Assembly (NCBI RefSeq): GCF_021233435.1
Contig: NZ_CP089468.1
Location: 2,652,597 to 2,716,596, forward strand
Reading direction: 5' to 3'
Length of the DNA: 64,000 bases
Source of the DNA: Halobacterium noricense
GTDB taxonomy: Archaea; Halobacteriota; Halobacteria; Halobacteriales; Halobacteriaceae
Under the pieces are notes generated by a model that saw nothing but the letters and a program-made list of their open reading frames with translations, was not told where the DNA came from and searched no databases. A program made the translations under genes and the position numbers. This document shows, piece by piece, positions 33,805 through 43,125 of the stretch; the stretch's first letter is position 1, and each line of letters starts with the position of its first letter.

Positions 33805-34502
33805 TGCTCGCCGTCGACGACCTCACGCACCGCTACGGCGACGCCGCCGCCCTCGACGGCGTCAACCTCGACGTCGCGGACGGCGAGTGCGTCGTGCTCG
33901 CGGGCGCGAACGGCTCCGGGAAGACGACGCTGGTCCGCCACCTCAACGGCCTGCTCGAACCCGACGAGGGGGAGGTCCGCGTGAACGGCACGCCCGTCCA
34001 CGACGACCTCGTGGCGGCGCGCGCGAGCGTGGGCATGGTCTTCCAGGACCCACGCGACGGCTTCGTCGGCGCGACCGTCGGCGCCGACGTCGCGTTTGGC
34101 CCGGAGAACCTCGGCCTCCCCCGCGAGGAAATCGACGACCGCGTCACTGAGGCCCTTCACGCGGTCGAACTCGCGGGCCGCGCCGACGAGCGCATCGACG
34201 AACTCTCGGGCGGCGAGCAGGCCCGCGTCGCCATCGCCGGCGCGCTCGCGATGCGCCCCGACCACCTCGTCCTCGACGAACCGTTCACGGGCCTGGACTG
34301 GCCCGCGCGCCAGTCTGTCCTCGACCGCCTGCGCGCGCTCCACGACGCCGAGACGAGCCTCGTCGTCGTCACCCACGACCTCCGCGACGTCTGGGAATTT
34401 GCGGACCGCGTCGTCGCGCTCGCGGACGGCGAGATTGCGGCCGACGGCCCGCCCGAGCGCGTCCGTGAACGCCTCCCCGACCTCGGGGTGCGCCTGCCGT
34501 GA
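33804..34502 (+). CDS. bioM: ECF transporter ATPase
   Basis: A 232-residue ABC ATPase. Walker A is GANGSGKTT near 33-41, the signature LSGGEQARVAIAGAL near 133, Walker B HLVLDEPF near 153 and the H-loop VTHDL near 190. It powers the BioY/BioN complex. The single ATPase probably forms a homodimer, since no second ATPase gene is present. Confidence 0.93.
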   Translation: MLAVDDLTHRYGDAAALDGVNLDVADGECVVLAGANGSGKTTLVRHLNGLLEPDEGEVRVNGTPVHDDLVAARASVGMVFQDPRDGFVGATVGADVAFGPENLGLPREEIDDRVTEALHAVELAGRADERIDELSGGEQARVAIAGALAMRPDHLVLDEPFTGLDWPARQSVLDRLRALHDAETSLVVVTHDLRDVWEFADRVVALADGEIAADGPPERVRERLPDLGVRLP

Positions 34503-35206
34503 CGCTCGCGTACCGGCCCGGCGACGGCGTGCTGCACGCCCTCGACCCGCGCGCGAAACTCGCGCTGCAGGCCGCGTTCGCGCTGGTCGCGTTCGCACAC
34601 ACCACCCCAGTCGGTCTCGCGCTGTTGACGCCGCTGGCAGTCGTCGCGCCGTACCTCGCCGACGCCTCCCCGCTGGCCGCGCTCCGCGAGTTCCGGGTTG
34701 CGCTCCCGTTCCTCGTGGCCGGCCCCGTCGTCGCAGCACTCACGCTCGGGCCGCCGTGGATTCGCCCCGAAGCGGCCGCGGCCGCGGCGCTGGCGTCCTA
34801 CCGCGTCGTGCTCGTACTGCTCGTCGCGGCCGCGTACGTCTACAGCACCCCGACGCGGGGCTCGCGGGCGGCCGTGCGGTGGCTGCTGCCGGGGCGCATC
34901 GGCGCGGTCGCGGGCGTCGGCGTCGCGCTCGTCTTCCGCTTTCTTCCCGTGCTCCAGTCGGATTTGGCGGGCCGGCGGGACGCCGTGAACGCGCGCCTCG
35001 GGAGCGAGCGACCGCTCCGCGAACGCATCCGCCTCGTCGCCGTGGGCGGGCTCGCTCGTGCACTCGACCGTGCGAGCCGGCTGTCGGTCGCGCTCCGCGC
35101 GCGGTGTTTCGCGTGGAACGCCACGCCACCGCCGCTCGCGTACCGGGGCCGCGACTGGCTGGCGACCGGCGTCGCGCTCGCGCTGGCGGCCGCCGCGCTC
35201 GTTTGA
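34499..35206 (+). CDS. bioN: ECF transporter transmembrane component
   Basis: A 235-residue EcfT/CbiQ-family membrane protein linking BioM to BioY. It starts with GTG 34499, overlapping the bioM stop by 4 nt. Conserved LHALDPRAKLAL at the start and the coupling-helix region SDLAGRRDAVNARLGSERPLRER near 160 are seen, with about five membrane helices. Confidence 0.9.
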   Translation: MTLAYRPGDGVLHALDPRAKLALQAAFALVAFAHTTPVGLALLTPLAVVAPYLADASPLAALREFRVALPFLVAGPVVAALTLGPPWIRPEAAAAAALASYRVVLVLLVAAAYVYSTPTRGSRAAVRWLLPGRIGAVAGVGVALVFRFLPVLQSDLAGRRDAVNARLGSERPLRERIRLVAVGGLARALDRASRLSVALRARCFAWNATPPPLAYRGRDWLATGVALALAAAALV

Positions 35207-35274
35207 GCAGAAACTGTTGGCGCGTGGTCTTCCGGTTGCCAACCTTTATGCGGGTCGTCGCCGGGGCTTGAGGT

Positions 35275-37410
35275 ATGCCCTCGTACATACTAGCGCAAGC
35301 AGGGGCCGAGACCCGGCCCACGTTTTGGCGCATCGGCCACGTCGGCGAGGTGTTATTCTACTACCTCGCCGCCGTCGCCGTCGCCATCTTCCTGTACGGC
35401 GTCTACGACCGCTTCGCCACGTACGCCCGCGGCTCCGACGACCCCGTCGACAGACTCAGCGACCTGCCCGCGCGCGTGCTCACCGCGGCGAAACTCGTCG
35501 TCTCCAACGAGAAGCAGTTCGACCGCGACCTCTACGCCGGCCTCATGCACACATTCATCCTCTGGGGCTTCCTCACGCTGTTGATTGCGACCACCATCCT
35601 CGGCATCGACATGGACCTCTGGACGCTCCTCCTCGGCCAGCCCTCCTTCTTCGTCGGCGACTTCTACCTCGCGTACTCCTTCGTCGCCGACGCCATGGGC
35701 CTGCTGTTCGTCGTCGGCGTCGGCATGGCCATCTACCGCCGCTACTGGGTCAAATACGGCCGCCTCTGGGGGAAACACACCAGCACCGAGGACGACCTCT
35801 TCGTCTGGACGCTCTTCCTCCTGGGCGTCGGCGGCTACGTTACTGAAGGCGTCCGTATTCTCGGGACGAGTGCGACCCGCGACGTCTCCTTCGAGACCGT
35901 CTCCTTCGTCGGCTGGTTCGTCACGGACGTGCTGCAAGCAGCAGGCGTCACCGCCGACGCCGCAGCTGCCGCCTACCCGGTCGTCTGGTGGAGTCACGCG
36001 CTGCTCGCGCTCGCGTTCGTCGCCAGCGTCCCCTACGCCAAGCCGTTCCACATGCTCTCCAGTTACGCCAACCTCGTCACCCGAGACGAGGACGCCGGCC
36101 GCCGCCTCCCCCGCGTCCCCGAGGACGCAAGCCCCGAGGAAATCGGCCCCTCCGAGATAGAGGACTTCACGTGGAAGCAGTTGCTCGACCACGACGCCTG
36201 CACGAAGTGCGGGCGCTGCTCGTCGGCCTGCCCCGCGAAGGCCGCCGGTCGCCCGCTCGACCCCCGCGACGTCATCCTCGACCTGAAAGCCTACCGCGAG
36301 GGCATAGAGGCGGGTGACCGGGAGGAGGTCGACATCGTCGCGGACGGCGGCACCTCCGTCGTCGACGCGCAGACGATGGAGTCCTGCATGAGTTGCATGG
36401 CGTGCATGGACGCCTGCCCGGTGGACATCGAGCACGTCACGCAGTTCACGGAGATGAACCGCCGCCTCACCGAGTCCGGCCAGATGAACAAGAACGTCGA
36501 GGAGGCCGTGATGAACGTCTTCCAGAAGGGCAACACGTTCGGCGACCCCGACCGCAAACGCCCCGACTGGACCGACGACCTGGACTTCGAGGTGCCCGAC
36601 GCCCGCGAGCAGGACGTGGAGTACCTCTGGTACGTCGGCGACTACCCGAGTTACGACGAGCGCAACCAACACGTCGCGCGCTCGCTCGCCCGGGTCTTCG
36701 AGGAAGCGAGGGTCTCCTACGGCATCCTCTACGAGGACGAGCAGAACGACGGCAACGACATCCGCCGCGTCGGCGAGGAAGGCCTCTACGAGATGGTCGC
36801 CGAGGAGAACATCGAGGCCTTCCAGCAGTGCGACTACGACAAAATCGTCTGCACGGACCCCCACTCCTACAACACCTTCTCGAACGAGTACGAGCAGTTC
36901 GGCTTCGAGGACGGCGACTCGGTCTACCACTACACGCAGGTCGTCGAGAACCTCGTCAATCAGGGCGCGCTCGGCCTCACGGGGACGGAACTGGACGAGA
37001 CGGTTACGTACCACGACCCCTGTCACCTCGGCCGGTACAACGGCGAGTTCGAGGCGCCCCGCGAGGTCGTGCGCGCGACCGGCGTCACGCTCGACGAGAT
37101 GCCCCGCAACCGCAGTGATTCGTTCTGCTGTGGCGGCGGCGGTGGCGGTCTCTGGATGGACTTCGAGGAGGAGACCAAGCCCAGTGAGGAGCGCATCCGC
37201 GAGGCCTTAGAGGACACGGACGCCGGCCCGGACGTCGACCGCTTCGTCGTCGCGTGCCCGATGTGCATGACGATGTACGAGGACGGCCGGAAGACGGGCG
37301 GCTACGAGGACGACATCGAAATCACGGACGTCACTGAACTACTCGTGGAAGCCATCGAGGCGAAAAACGAAGGGAACAGTGCGGGCGCGACGAGCGCAGC
37401 AGCGGACTAA
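35275..37410 (+). CDS. membrane-bound HdrD/GlpC-like Fe-S oxidoreductase
   Basis: A 711-residue fusion: N-terminal nitrate reductase gamma-type cytochrome b domain with five or six helices (about 20-255), two 4Fe-4S motifs (CTKCGRCSSACP near 308 and CMSCMACMDACP near 372) and C-terminal CCG domains, the second with YHDPCHLG and FCCGGGGGG. Such proteins pass electrons between quinones and a soluble dehydrogenase such as a D-lactate, glycerol 3-phosphate or acyl-CoA dehydrogenase partner. No partner gene is adjacent, so the donor is unknown. Confidence 0.9.
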   Translation: MPSYILAQAGAETRPTFWRIGHVGEVLFYYLAAVAVAIFLYGVYDRFATYARGSDDPVDRLSDLPARVLTAAKLVVSNEKQFDRDLYAGLMHTFILWGFLTLLIATTILGIDMDLWTLLLGQPSFFVGDFYLAYSFVADAMGLLFVVGVGMAIYRRYWVKYGRLWGKHTSTEDDLFVWTLFLLGVGGYVTEGVRILGTSATRDVSFETVSFVGWFVTDVLQAAGVTADAAAAAYPVVWWSHALLALAFVASVPYAKPFHMLSSYANLVTRDEDAGRRLPRVPEDASPEEIGPSEIEDFTWKQLLDHDACTKCGRCSSACPAKAAGRPLDPRDVILDLKAYREGIEAGDREEVDIVADGGTSVVDAQTMESCMSCMACMDACPVDIEHVTQFTEMNRRLTESGQMNKNVEEAVMNVFQKGNTFGDPDRKRPDWTDDLDFEVPDAREQDVEYLWYVGDYPSYDERNQHVARSLARVFEEARVSYGILYEDEQNDGNDIRRVGEEGLYEMVAEENIEAFQQCDYDKIVCTDPHSYNTFSNEYEQFGFEDGDSVYHYTQVVENLVNQGALGLTGTELDETVTYHDPCHLGRYNGEFEAPREVVRATGVTLDEMPRNRSDSFCCGGGGGGLWMDFEEETKPSEERIREALEDTDAGPDVDRFVVACPMCMTMYEDGRKTGGYEDDIEITDVTELLVEAIEAKNEGNSAGATSAAAD

Positions 37411-37464
37411 CAGCGTCACCGCGAGCGGCGGAGCCGGAGCAGCGCGGGCGACTGACGGAGCCCG

Positions 37465-37998
37465 TCAGTTGTCCAGCCACTCGTCGGCGAGCAGGCCGTA
37501 GGAGTACGCGTCGACGTACTCGCCGTCGAGGATGGCGTCGTCGCGGCGACGGCCCTCGCGCTCGAACCCGAGTTTTTCGAGGGCCTTCCACGACGGCTCG
37601 TTCGGCACGAGGACGCGCGCGTCGACCTTGTGGAAGCCACACTCGCCGAACGCGTAGTCGAGGAACAGCTCCGTCCCCTCCGTGACGTAGCCGTTCCCCT
37701 GGTGTTCGGGCGCGACCCAGTACATGAGGTTGCCGCGCTCGCCGGGCGCACTCACCCAGCCGAACGCCACAACTCCGACCGGCTCGGGGTCGCCCTCTTC
37801 TCCCTCAGTGCAGATGAGGAAGTGGTAGTCCTCGTCTTCGAGCATCTCCGCGACGTCCTCGACGGTCTTGATGGTCGTGTCCGTCAGCGGCACGCGCACG
37901 TCGGGGTGGTTGCGGCCGTACTGGATGAACTCGTGGTCCTCCTCCTCGATGGGGTGGAGGGAGACGCTGTCGCCAATCTGGAAGGCTGGTCCGGGCAT
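37465..37998 (-). CDS. GNAT-family N-acetyltransferase (RimJ/RimL-like)
   Basis: A 177-residue acetyltransferase. The acetyl-CoA-binding motif is APEHQGNGYVTEGTELFLDYA (about 98-118, with Q/R-x2-G-x-G/A replaced by QGNGYV), followed by NEPSWKALEKLGFEREGRRRD, the typical motif B. RimJ-like members acetylate protein N-termini or small amines; substrate unknown. Confidence 0.9.
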   Translation of the reverse strand: MPGPAFQIGDSVSLHPIEEEDHEFIQYGRNHPDVRVPLTDTTIKTVEDVAEMLEDEDYHFLICTEGEEGDPEPVGVVAFGWVSAPGERGNLMYWVAPEHQGNGYVTEGTELFLDYAFGECGFHKVDARVLVPNEPSWKALEKLGFEREGRRRDDAILDGEYVDAYSYGLLADEWLDN

Positions 37999-38052
37999 AG
38001 TCGACGGTGACGCTCGCGAGCGGTTATAGGTTCGCTGAAATTCAGTTCACCA

Positions 38053-39297
38053 CTACCACTCGGTGAGCGCCTGTGCGCCGTGCGAGCGCACGAGCACCGC
38101 GAGGAAGGTCGCGACGCCGGTGAGCGCGAACGCGCCGCCGACGTAGAACGCCCACTCCATCCCGAACTGCGACATGAGGTACCCGCCGAGGACGGGCGCG
38201 AGCACGCTGCCGGGACGCCAGACGAGTTCGCGCACGCCGAACGAGGACGCGATGCCCTCGCCGTCGATGCCCTCGTCGGCGAACAGCGCCATGCTCGCGG
38301 GTTCGCGGAACGAGTCCGCGATGCCGAGGAGGCCGTTGGCGGCGACGAGCGGCACGAACGCCGTCGACGCCGCACCCAGCAGGGGGAGCGAGGCCGGGAA
38401 GCCGAGCGCGGACCCGATGGCGGGCGTGAACGGGACCGCGAGCGCGACGAAGCCGTAGGCAGCGCCGCCCGCAGCGACGAATAGCGAGCGCCCGTAGGTG
38501 TCCGAGAGACGGCCCGTGAACGGCTGGAACAGCATGTTCGTGAACTTCTCGGCGCTGAGCACGACCGCGAGGACGGTGCCGCTGTACGCGAGGCCGCCCT
38601 GTGCGGCGGTGACACCCGCGAAGACGGCGACCCACGAGCGCACGAGCGTGACGGCGACGGCGTACTGCGCGCGGAAGCTCGTGAGCGTGAGGATGCGGCC
38701 GTTCAGCGCGAGGTTGCTGAACGGGAACCCCTCGATGCGGGTGTCGTCGGCGTCCAGCAGCACGAGGACCGCAACGAACGCGACGACGAACAGCACCGCG
38801 AGCACGTAGAAGACGGGTTCGAAGCCGTAGCGGTCGTAGAGCACGCCCGCGGCGGCGAGGCCGAGCAGCGACGCGGCCAGCCGCCACGAGTTCGCCTTCC
38901 CGATGTAGTTCGCGCGCGTCTCCGCGGTCGCGAGCTCGCCGACCAGCGAGAGGCTCAACAGCCCCATCCCGGTCGCGAGAATCCCCTGCCCGCCACGAAC
39001 TGCGACGAGTTGCCACGAGGTCTCGACGAGCGTGAACGCCAGCGAGACGACGACGCCGAACGCGAGCAGTCCGAGGAAGATGGCGCGCTTGTCGTAGCGG
39101 TCGCCCGCCCACGCCAGCGGCACGACGACGAGTGCCTGCGTCGCCGTGAACCCCGCGTAGAACAGTCCGAGCATAATGCCCGACGCGTCGAGCGCGTTGG
39201 CGTACTTCGGCAGGAGCACCGCGAGCGCGCTGAACCCGAAGCCGCCCGCGAACCGCGAGACGTACAGCGAGTAGAGTTGGAGTCGGTCCCGGTCCAC
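38053..39297 (-). CDS. MFS transporter
   Basis: A 414-residue protein with twelve predicted membrane helices. The MFS loop 2-3 signature appears as WAGDRYDKRAIFLG and again as TGRLSDTYGRSLF in the second half. Sequence gives no substrate; the closest appearance is to sugar or drug efflux proteins. GTG 39297 is chosen; an upstream ATG at 39369 would add 24 unlikely residues. Confidence 0.88.
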   Translation of the reverse strand: MDRDRLQLYSLYVSRFAGGFGFSALAVLLPKYANALDASGIMLGLFYAGFTATQALVVVPLAWAGDRYDKRAIFLGLLAFGVVVSLAFTLVETSWQLVAVRGGQGILATGMGLLSLSLVGELATAETRANYIGKANSWRLAASLLGLAAAGVLYDRYGFEPVFYVLAVLFVVAFVAVLVLLDADDTRIEGFPFSNLALNGRILTLTSFRAQYAVAVTLVRSWVAVFAGVTAAQGGLAYSGTVLAVVLSAEKFTNMLFQPFTGRLSDTYGRSLFVAAGGAAYGFVALAVPFTPAIGSALGFPASLPLLGAASTAFVPLVAANGLLGIADSFREPASMALFADEGIDGEGIASSFGVRELVWRPGSVLAPVLGGYLMSQFGMEWAFYVGGAFALTGVATFLAVLVRSHGAQALTEW

Positions 39298-39413
39298 AGT
39301 CGCGGGTAGATTGGGTGGGCAAAGACGGTTGTGAAACCGGACGGCGACGTGGGCCCTCGGCGATGTCACAGCCGACCGATTCGGCCAGTGAGACGCCCGC
39401 TACCCTGGCGGAT

Positions 39414-39523
39414 TGAAAGGGCGAGCGGCTCCCTGCGAAGGCGGACGAAGCAAGCACGTGAGCGACCAGCGGGAGCGAGCGCGCGCAGCGAGTCCCCCGA
39501 GCCGAGGGCCGCTCGCCCTTTCA
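39414..39523. repeat. 110-bp element with perfect 16-bp terminal inverted repeats
   Basis: TGAAAGGGCGAGCGGC (39414-39429) has an exact inverted copy at 39508-39523. The interior has GAGCG/AGCGAG-type sequence including GGGA...TCCC ends. No ORF. It fills most of the gap between the MFS gene and hemB. The plan matches the elements at 11870-12196 and 15071-15175. Confidence 0.85.
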
Positions 39524-39617
39524 GGTGTCAACGTCGTCCACGGCAGCGTTCCAAGCAACTACGATAACTGACGCCGGTTCCGCGAACCCTTTTGGCTCGC
39601 GGCTCCCAGACTCCTGC

Positions 39618-40604
39618 ATGGACCTGACGGACCGACCGCGGCGGCTGCGGCGGGACGGCGTGCGCGGGCTGGTGTCGGAGACGATCCTGGCGCCGACGGA
39701 CTTCGTCGCGCCCGTATTCGTGGACGCGACGACCGACGAGCGGGTGCCCATCGAGTCGATGCCTGGCCACGAGCGCGTGCCGGTCGACGAGGCGGTGGCG
39801 CGCGTCGAGGAGATTCTCACGACGGGCGTGGAGGCCGTCATCGTGTTCGGCATTCCGGCGTCGAAAGACGAGCGCGGCACGCGGGCGTACGCCGACGACG
39901 GGGTCGTCCAGGAGGCCGTGCGTCGCATCACGAGTGAGACGGACGCGTACGTCATCACGGACGTCTGCCTCTGTGAGTACACGAGCCACGGCCACTGCGG
40001 GATTCTCGAGGAGCACGCCGACGAGGACCCCGACCTCACGGTGAAGAACGACGAGACGCTGGACCTCCTGGCGAAGACGGCGGTCTCGCACGCGGAGGCG
40101 GGCGCGGAGATGATTGCGCCGTCGTCGATGACCGACGGGATGGTCGCGGCCATCCGCGAGGCACTGGACGCCGCGGGCTTCACGGACGTCCCCATCATGA
40201 GCTACGCGGCGAAGTACGAATCGGCGTTCTACGGGCCGTTCCGGGACGCCGCGGACGGCGCGCCCGCGTTCGGCGACCGGCGGCACTACCAGATGGACCC
40301 CGCGAACCGCCGCGAGGCAACGCGGGAGGTCGCACTCGACGTCGAGCAGGGCGCGGACGTGTTGATGGTCAAGCCCGCGCTCCCGTACCTCGACATCGTC
40401 TCGGACGTGCGCGAGCAGTTCGACCGCCCGGTCGCGGCGTACAACGTCTCCGGCGAGTACGCGATGCTGCACGCTGCCGCGGAGAACGGCTGGATGGACG
40501 TCGAGGAGACCGCCCGGGAGTCCCTGCTGTCCATCAAGCGCGCGGGCGCGGACCTCATCATCACGTACTTTGCAGAGGACGTCGCCGAGTCGCTGTCGGA
40601 GTAG
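39618..40604 (+). CDS. hemB: delta-aminolevulinic acid dehydratase (porphobilinogen synthase)
   Basis: A 328-residue enzyme joining two ALA molecules into porphobilinogen. The zinc-binding [14 protein letters not shown] (about 116-129), the first Schiff-base Lys in [17 protein letters not shown] and the second in [12 protein letters not shown] are all present. ATG 39618 begins [14 protein letters not shown], the normal start. First gene of the tetrapyrrole cluster. Confidence 0.97.
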   Translation: MDLTDRPRRLRRDGVRGLVSETILAPTDFVAPVFVDATTDERVPIESMPGHERVPVDEAVARVEEILTTGVEAVIVFGIPASKDERGTRAYADDGVVQEAVRRITSETDAYVITDVCLCEYTSHGHCGILEEHADEDPDLTVKNDETLDLLAKTAVSHAEAGAEMIAPSSMTDGMVAAIREALDAAGFTDVPIMSYAAKYESAFYGPFRDAADGAPAFGDRRHYQMDPANRREATREVALDVEQGADVLMVKPALPYLDIVSDVREQFDRPVAAYNVSGEYAMLHAAAENGWMDVEETARESLLSIKRAGADLIITYFAEDVAESLSE

Positions 40605-40614
40605 CGCACGGCTC

Positions 40615-40637
40615 GCGGTCCCGCTGCGCTCGACCGC
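40615..40637. repeat. 23-nt hairpin after hemB
   Basis: Arms GCGGTC/GACCGC around the 11-nt loop CCGCTGCGCTC, which on the minus strand reads GAGCGCAGCGG. It has the same 6-11-6 plan as hairpins in ileS and hisB, and may also act as a hemB terminator. Confidence 0.6.
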
Positions 40638-40845
40638 GCGCCCGCTTCCCCGGCCATTTCCGGCAATTATTTCGTAGACGTGTGTCCAGTATCGACAGTC
40701 GAACGCCCAGTTATCTGGACGATTTACGACCTTATATGGACTAAATCCGATTGTAATTCGAGCGCTCGTCTACCCTATACGAACTAAACAACACATTCGT
40801 CAAGCAAACTTTTACATACCATCCAGTCCTGTCACTGTACTGTAG

Positions 40846-41064
40846 ATGCGTGAAACGAACGCCCCGGTTTCGAATCTGGGAGTGGACGTGCGTACATCCA
40901 TAACGCCTGTGTCAGCCACGCCCGGATTCGACGGTGGACCCACCCGAAACCCGGACTGTGTGCTCGCGCCCCGTGCAGGCGCGCTTTCGCGGGCGGACGT
41001 GCCCGAATTCGGGTCCCCGACCGGCGGCGTCGGGTCGCGCATCTCCACGGGGGTGATACAGTGA
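40846..41064 (+). CDS. 72-residue hypothetical protein
   Basis: A soluble, proline- and glycine-rich ORF beginning MRETNAPVSNLGVDV and ending STGVIQ, not resembling any family I know. It is supported by an AT-rich upstream region with a TATA box (ACTTTTACATA, about 40807-40817) some 30 nt before the ATG, and by host-like composition. It may be a small regulator of the downstream hem genes or simply a chance ORF. Confidence 0.4.
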   Translation: MRETNAPVSNLGVDVRTSITPVSATPGFDGGPTRNPDCVLAPRAGALSRADVPEFGSPTGGVGSRISTGVIQ

Positions 41065-41259
41065 CACGACCACGAAACCGTCTGTGACCACAGCGGACTG
41101 TGCTCACCGTGTGTTCGCCGGCCAGCATCGTCGGACTGTGCTCACCGGCCGGCACTTTCGCGGTTGCGGCTGCGACTGATTCTGTGTGACCTCGCCTCGG
41201 TAGCGACGCCGAACGTCGAACCCATCAACTATTTTCGGGGACCCCTCCAACGCTCCTCC
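41065..41259. other. gap before hemL with direct repeat
   Basis: Contains a 16-bp direct repeat CGGACTGTGCTCACCG at 41094-41109 and 41132-41147, and a GCCGG-rich stretch. AT-rich CAACTATTTTCGGGG just before 41240 is the probable hemL promoter. No gene seen. Confidence 0.45.
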
Positions 41260-42597
41260 ATGAACCGCGAGACGTCACGCGACCTCTACGACCGCTCGCT
41301 CGACGTACTCGTCGGCGGCGTGAACTCCACGGTGCGGGCCGCCCCGCAACCGTACCCGACGTTCGTCCGGAAGGGCGACGGCGGCCACGTCGTCGACGCG
41401 GACGGCAACCGCTACGTCGACTGGGTGATGGGCCTCGGCCCGCTCCTGTTGGGCCACGACCTCCCCGAACCAGTCGAAGCCGCCGTCCAGCAGCGCACCA
41501 GCGAGGGTCCGATGTACGGCCTCCCCACGGAGCTGGAGGTCGAGCACGCGGAGTTCGTCGCGCGCCACGTCCCGAGCGTCGAGATGATGCGGTACGTCAA
41601 CACCGGAACGGAAGCCACGACCTCGGCGGTGCGGCTCGCGCGGGGCTACACCGGCCGCGACAAAATCGTCGTGATGCAGTCCGGCTACCACGGCGCCCAG
41701 GAGTCCACGCTCGTCGAGGGCGACAGCGAGGAGCGCGGCCCGTCCAGCGCGGGCATCCCCGCGGCGTTCGCCGAACACACGATTCCCGTCCCGTTCAACG
41801 ACACCGACGCCGTTACCGAGGTGTTCGAGGAGCACGGCGACGACATCGCCGCCGTCCTCGTGGAACCCATCCTCGCGAACAAGGGCATCGTTGAACCCAT
41901 CGACGGCTACCACCAGACGTTGCGCGACCTCACCCGGGACAACGGCGCGCTGCTCGTCTGGGACGAGGTCATCACGGGGTTCCGCGTCGGCGGTCTCGGC
42001 TGCGCGCAGTCGAAGTACGGCATCACGCCCGACGTCACGACGTTCGGGAAAATCGTCGGCGGCGGCTTCCCCATCGGCGCCATCGGCGGCCGCACCGACA
42101 TCATGGAGGAATTCACGCCCGTCGGCGACGTCTTCCAGGCGGGGACGTTCTCCGGCCACCCGGTAACGATGGCCGCGGGCCTCGAGACGCTGAAGTACGC
42201 CGCGGAGAACGACGTCTACGAGCACGTCAACGGTCTCGGCCGCAAACTCCGCGAGGGCCTCACCGACATCGTCGCCGAGCAAGCGCCCGAGTACACCGTC
42301 GTCGGCACGGACAGCCTGTTCAAGGTGCTGTTCACGCGCCGCGCCGACGCCCAGTCCGGGCCGTGTGCGGACGGCTGCGAGCAGAACCCCGAGTGCGACC
42401 GCTTCGACGCCTGCCCGAAGAACGGCGCCGACGTCGGTCGCGGCGCGGTCGACCGCTGGAACCGCGTGTTCCGCCCGCAGGTCCTCGACGACGGCGTTCT
42501 ACTCTCCCAGAACCAGTTCGAGTCCCAGTTCGTCGCCTACGGCCACACCGAGGAGGACGTCGAGCGCACGCTCGAAGCCTACCGGAACGCCCTCTAG
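41260..42597 (+). CDS. hemL: glutamate-1-semialdehyde 2,1-aminomutase
   Basis: A 445-residue PLP enzyme that forms 5-aminolevulinate in the C5 pathway. The Schiff-base lysine is Lys264 ([13 protein letters not shown]); [11 protein letters not shown] and [11 protein letters not shown] are typical. Residues 366-390 carry an extra loop with four cysteines, C369, C373, C379 and C385 ([18 protein letters not shown]), not part of the bacterial enzyme; it could bind zinc or an iron-sulfur cluster. Confidence 0.95.
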   Translation: MNRETSRDLYDRSLDVLVGGVNSTVRAAPQPYPTFVRKGDGGHVVDADGNRYVDWVMGLGPLLLGHDLPEPVEAAVQQRTSEGPMYGLPTELEVEHAEFVARHVPSVEMMRYVNTGTEATTSAVRLARGYTGRDKIVVMQSGYHGAQESTLVEGDSEERGPSSAGIPAAFAEHTIPVPFNDTDAVTEVFEEHGDDIAAVLVEPILANKGIVEPIDGYHQTLRDLTRDNGALLVWDEVITGFRVGGLGCAQSKYGITPDVTTFGKIVGGGFPIGAIGGRTDIMEEFTPVGDVFQAGTFSGHPVTMAAGLETLKYAAENDVYEHVNGLGRKLREGLTDIVAEQAPEYTVVGTDSLFKVLFTRRADAQSGPCADGCEQNPECDRFDACPKNGADVGRGAVDRWNRVFRPQVLDDGVLLSQNQFESQFVAYGHTEEDVERTLEAYRNAL

Positions 42598-42628
42598 GCT
42601 TTTCTTCTCCGGGCGCGAACACCCGGGT

Positions 42629-43093
42629 ATGGCAGAGACGCCCTCCACGGAAACGGACGCGCGCAGCGACGCCAATCCGGAGTCGGGCTGGTGGTACTGG
42701 GTCGCGGCGGTTCCCGTCTACTACGTAATCGGGACCGTGCTCGGATTCGTCGTCGGACTCGCCGCGTTCGCGTTCGCGCTCACCGGCATGGGCACGATGG
42801 ACCCCGGAACGATGGAACCGGGCATGGGGTTGCCGATGGGCGTCGGCTTCGGGTTCGCCGGCGTGTTCGTGATCGTCTTCGTGCTGGCAGCGGTCGGCTT
42901 GCTGCTGTCGCTGGTGTTCCCGCTGGCCATCTACTACGACGCGACCGCCGTCGAGGACGCGCCCGGTCGCTGGAACCCCGACCCCGTGCTCTACGGCCTG
43001 CTCGGGCTCGCGGGCCTCGTCGCCCAACCCCTCCAGGTGCCGCTGGCGGTGTACTACCTGTACAAGCGCCACGAGTCGGTGGGTGTCCCGTGA
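42629..43093 (+). CDS. membrane protein in hem cluster, copy 1
   Basis: A 154-residue protein with an acidic N-terminus, the motif SGWWYWVAAVPVYYVIG at about 21-37, a Met/Gly-rich loop (MGTMDPGTMEPGMGLPMG) and three to four helices. It shares WWYWVAAVP with the following gene, so the two look like distant duplicates. No function known; location inside the hem cluster suggests, but does not prove, a link to heme. Confidence 0.7.
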   Translation: MAETPSTETDARSDANPESGWWYWVAAVPVYYVIGTVLGFVVGLAAFAFALTGMGTMDPGTMEPGMGLPMGVGFGFAGVFVIVFVLAAVGLLLSLVFPLAIYYDATAVEDAPGRWNPDPVLYGLLGLAGLVAQPLQVPLAVYYLYKRHESVGVP

Positions 43094-43125
43094 GGTACAA
43101 ACGCCGTGACGCCTAACGGACGGGC

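Noticed and set aside
40856-40885. T-loop-like GGTTTCGAATC suggesting a tRNA
   Set aside because: No acceptor, D or anticodon stem can be built around it, and it lies in a plausible ORF. No other tRNA was found, including at the integration site.
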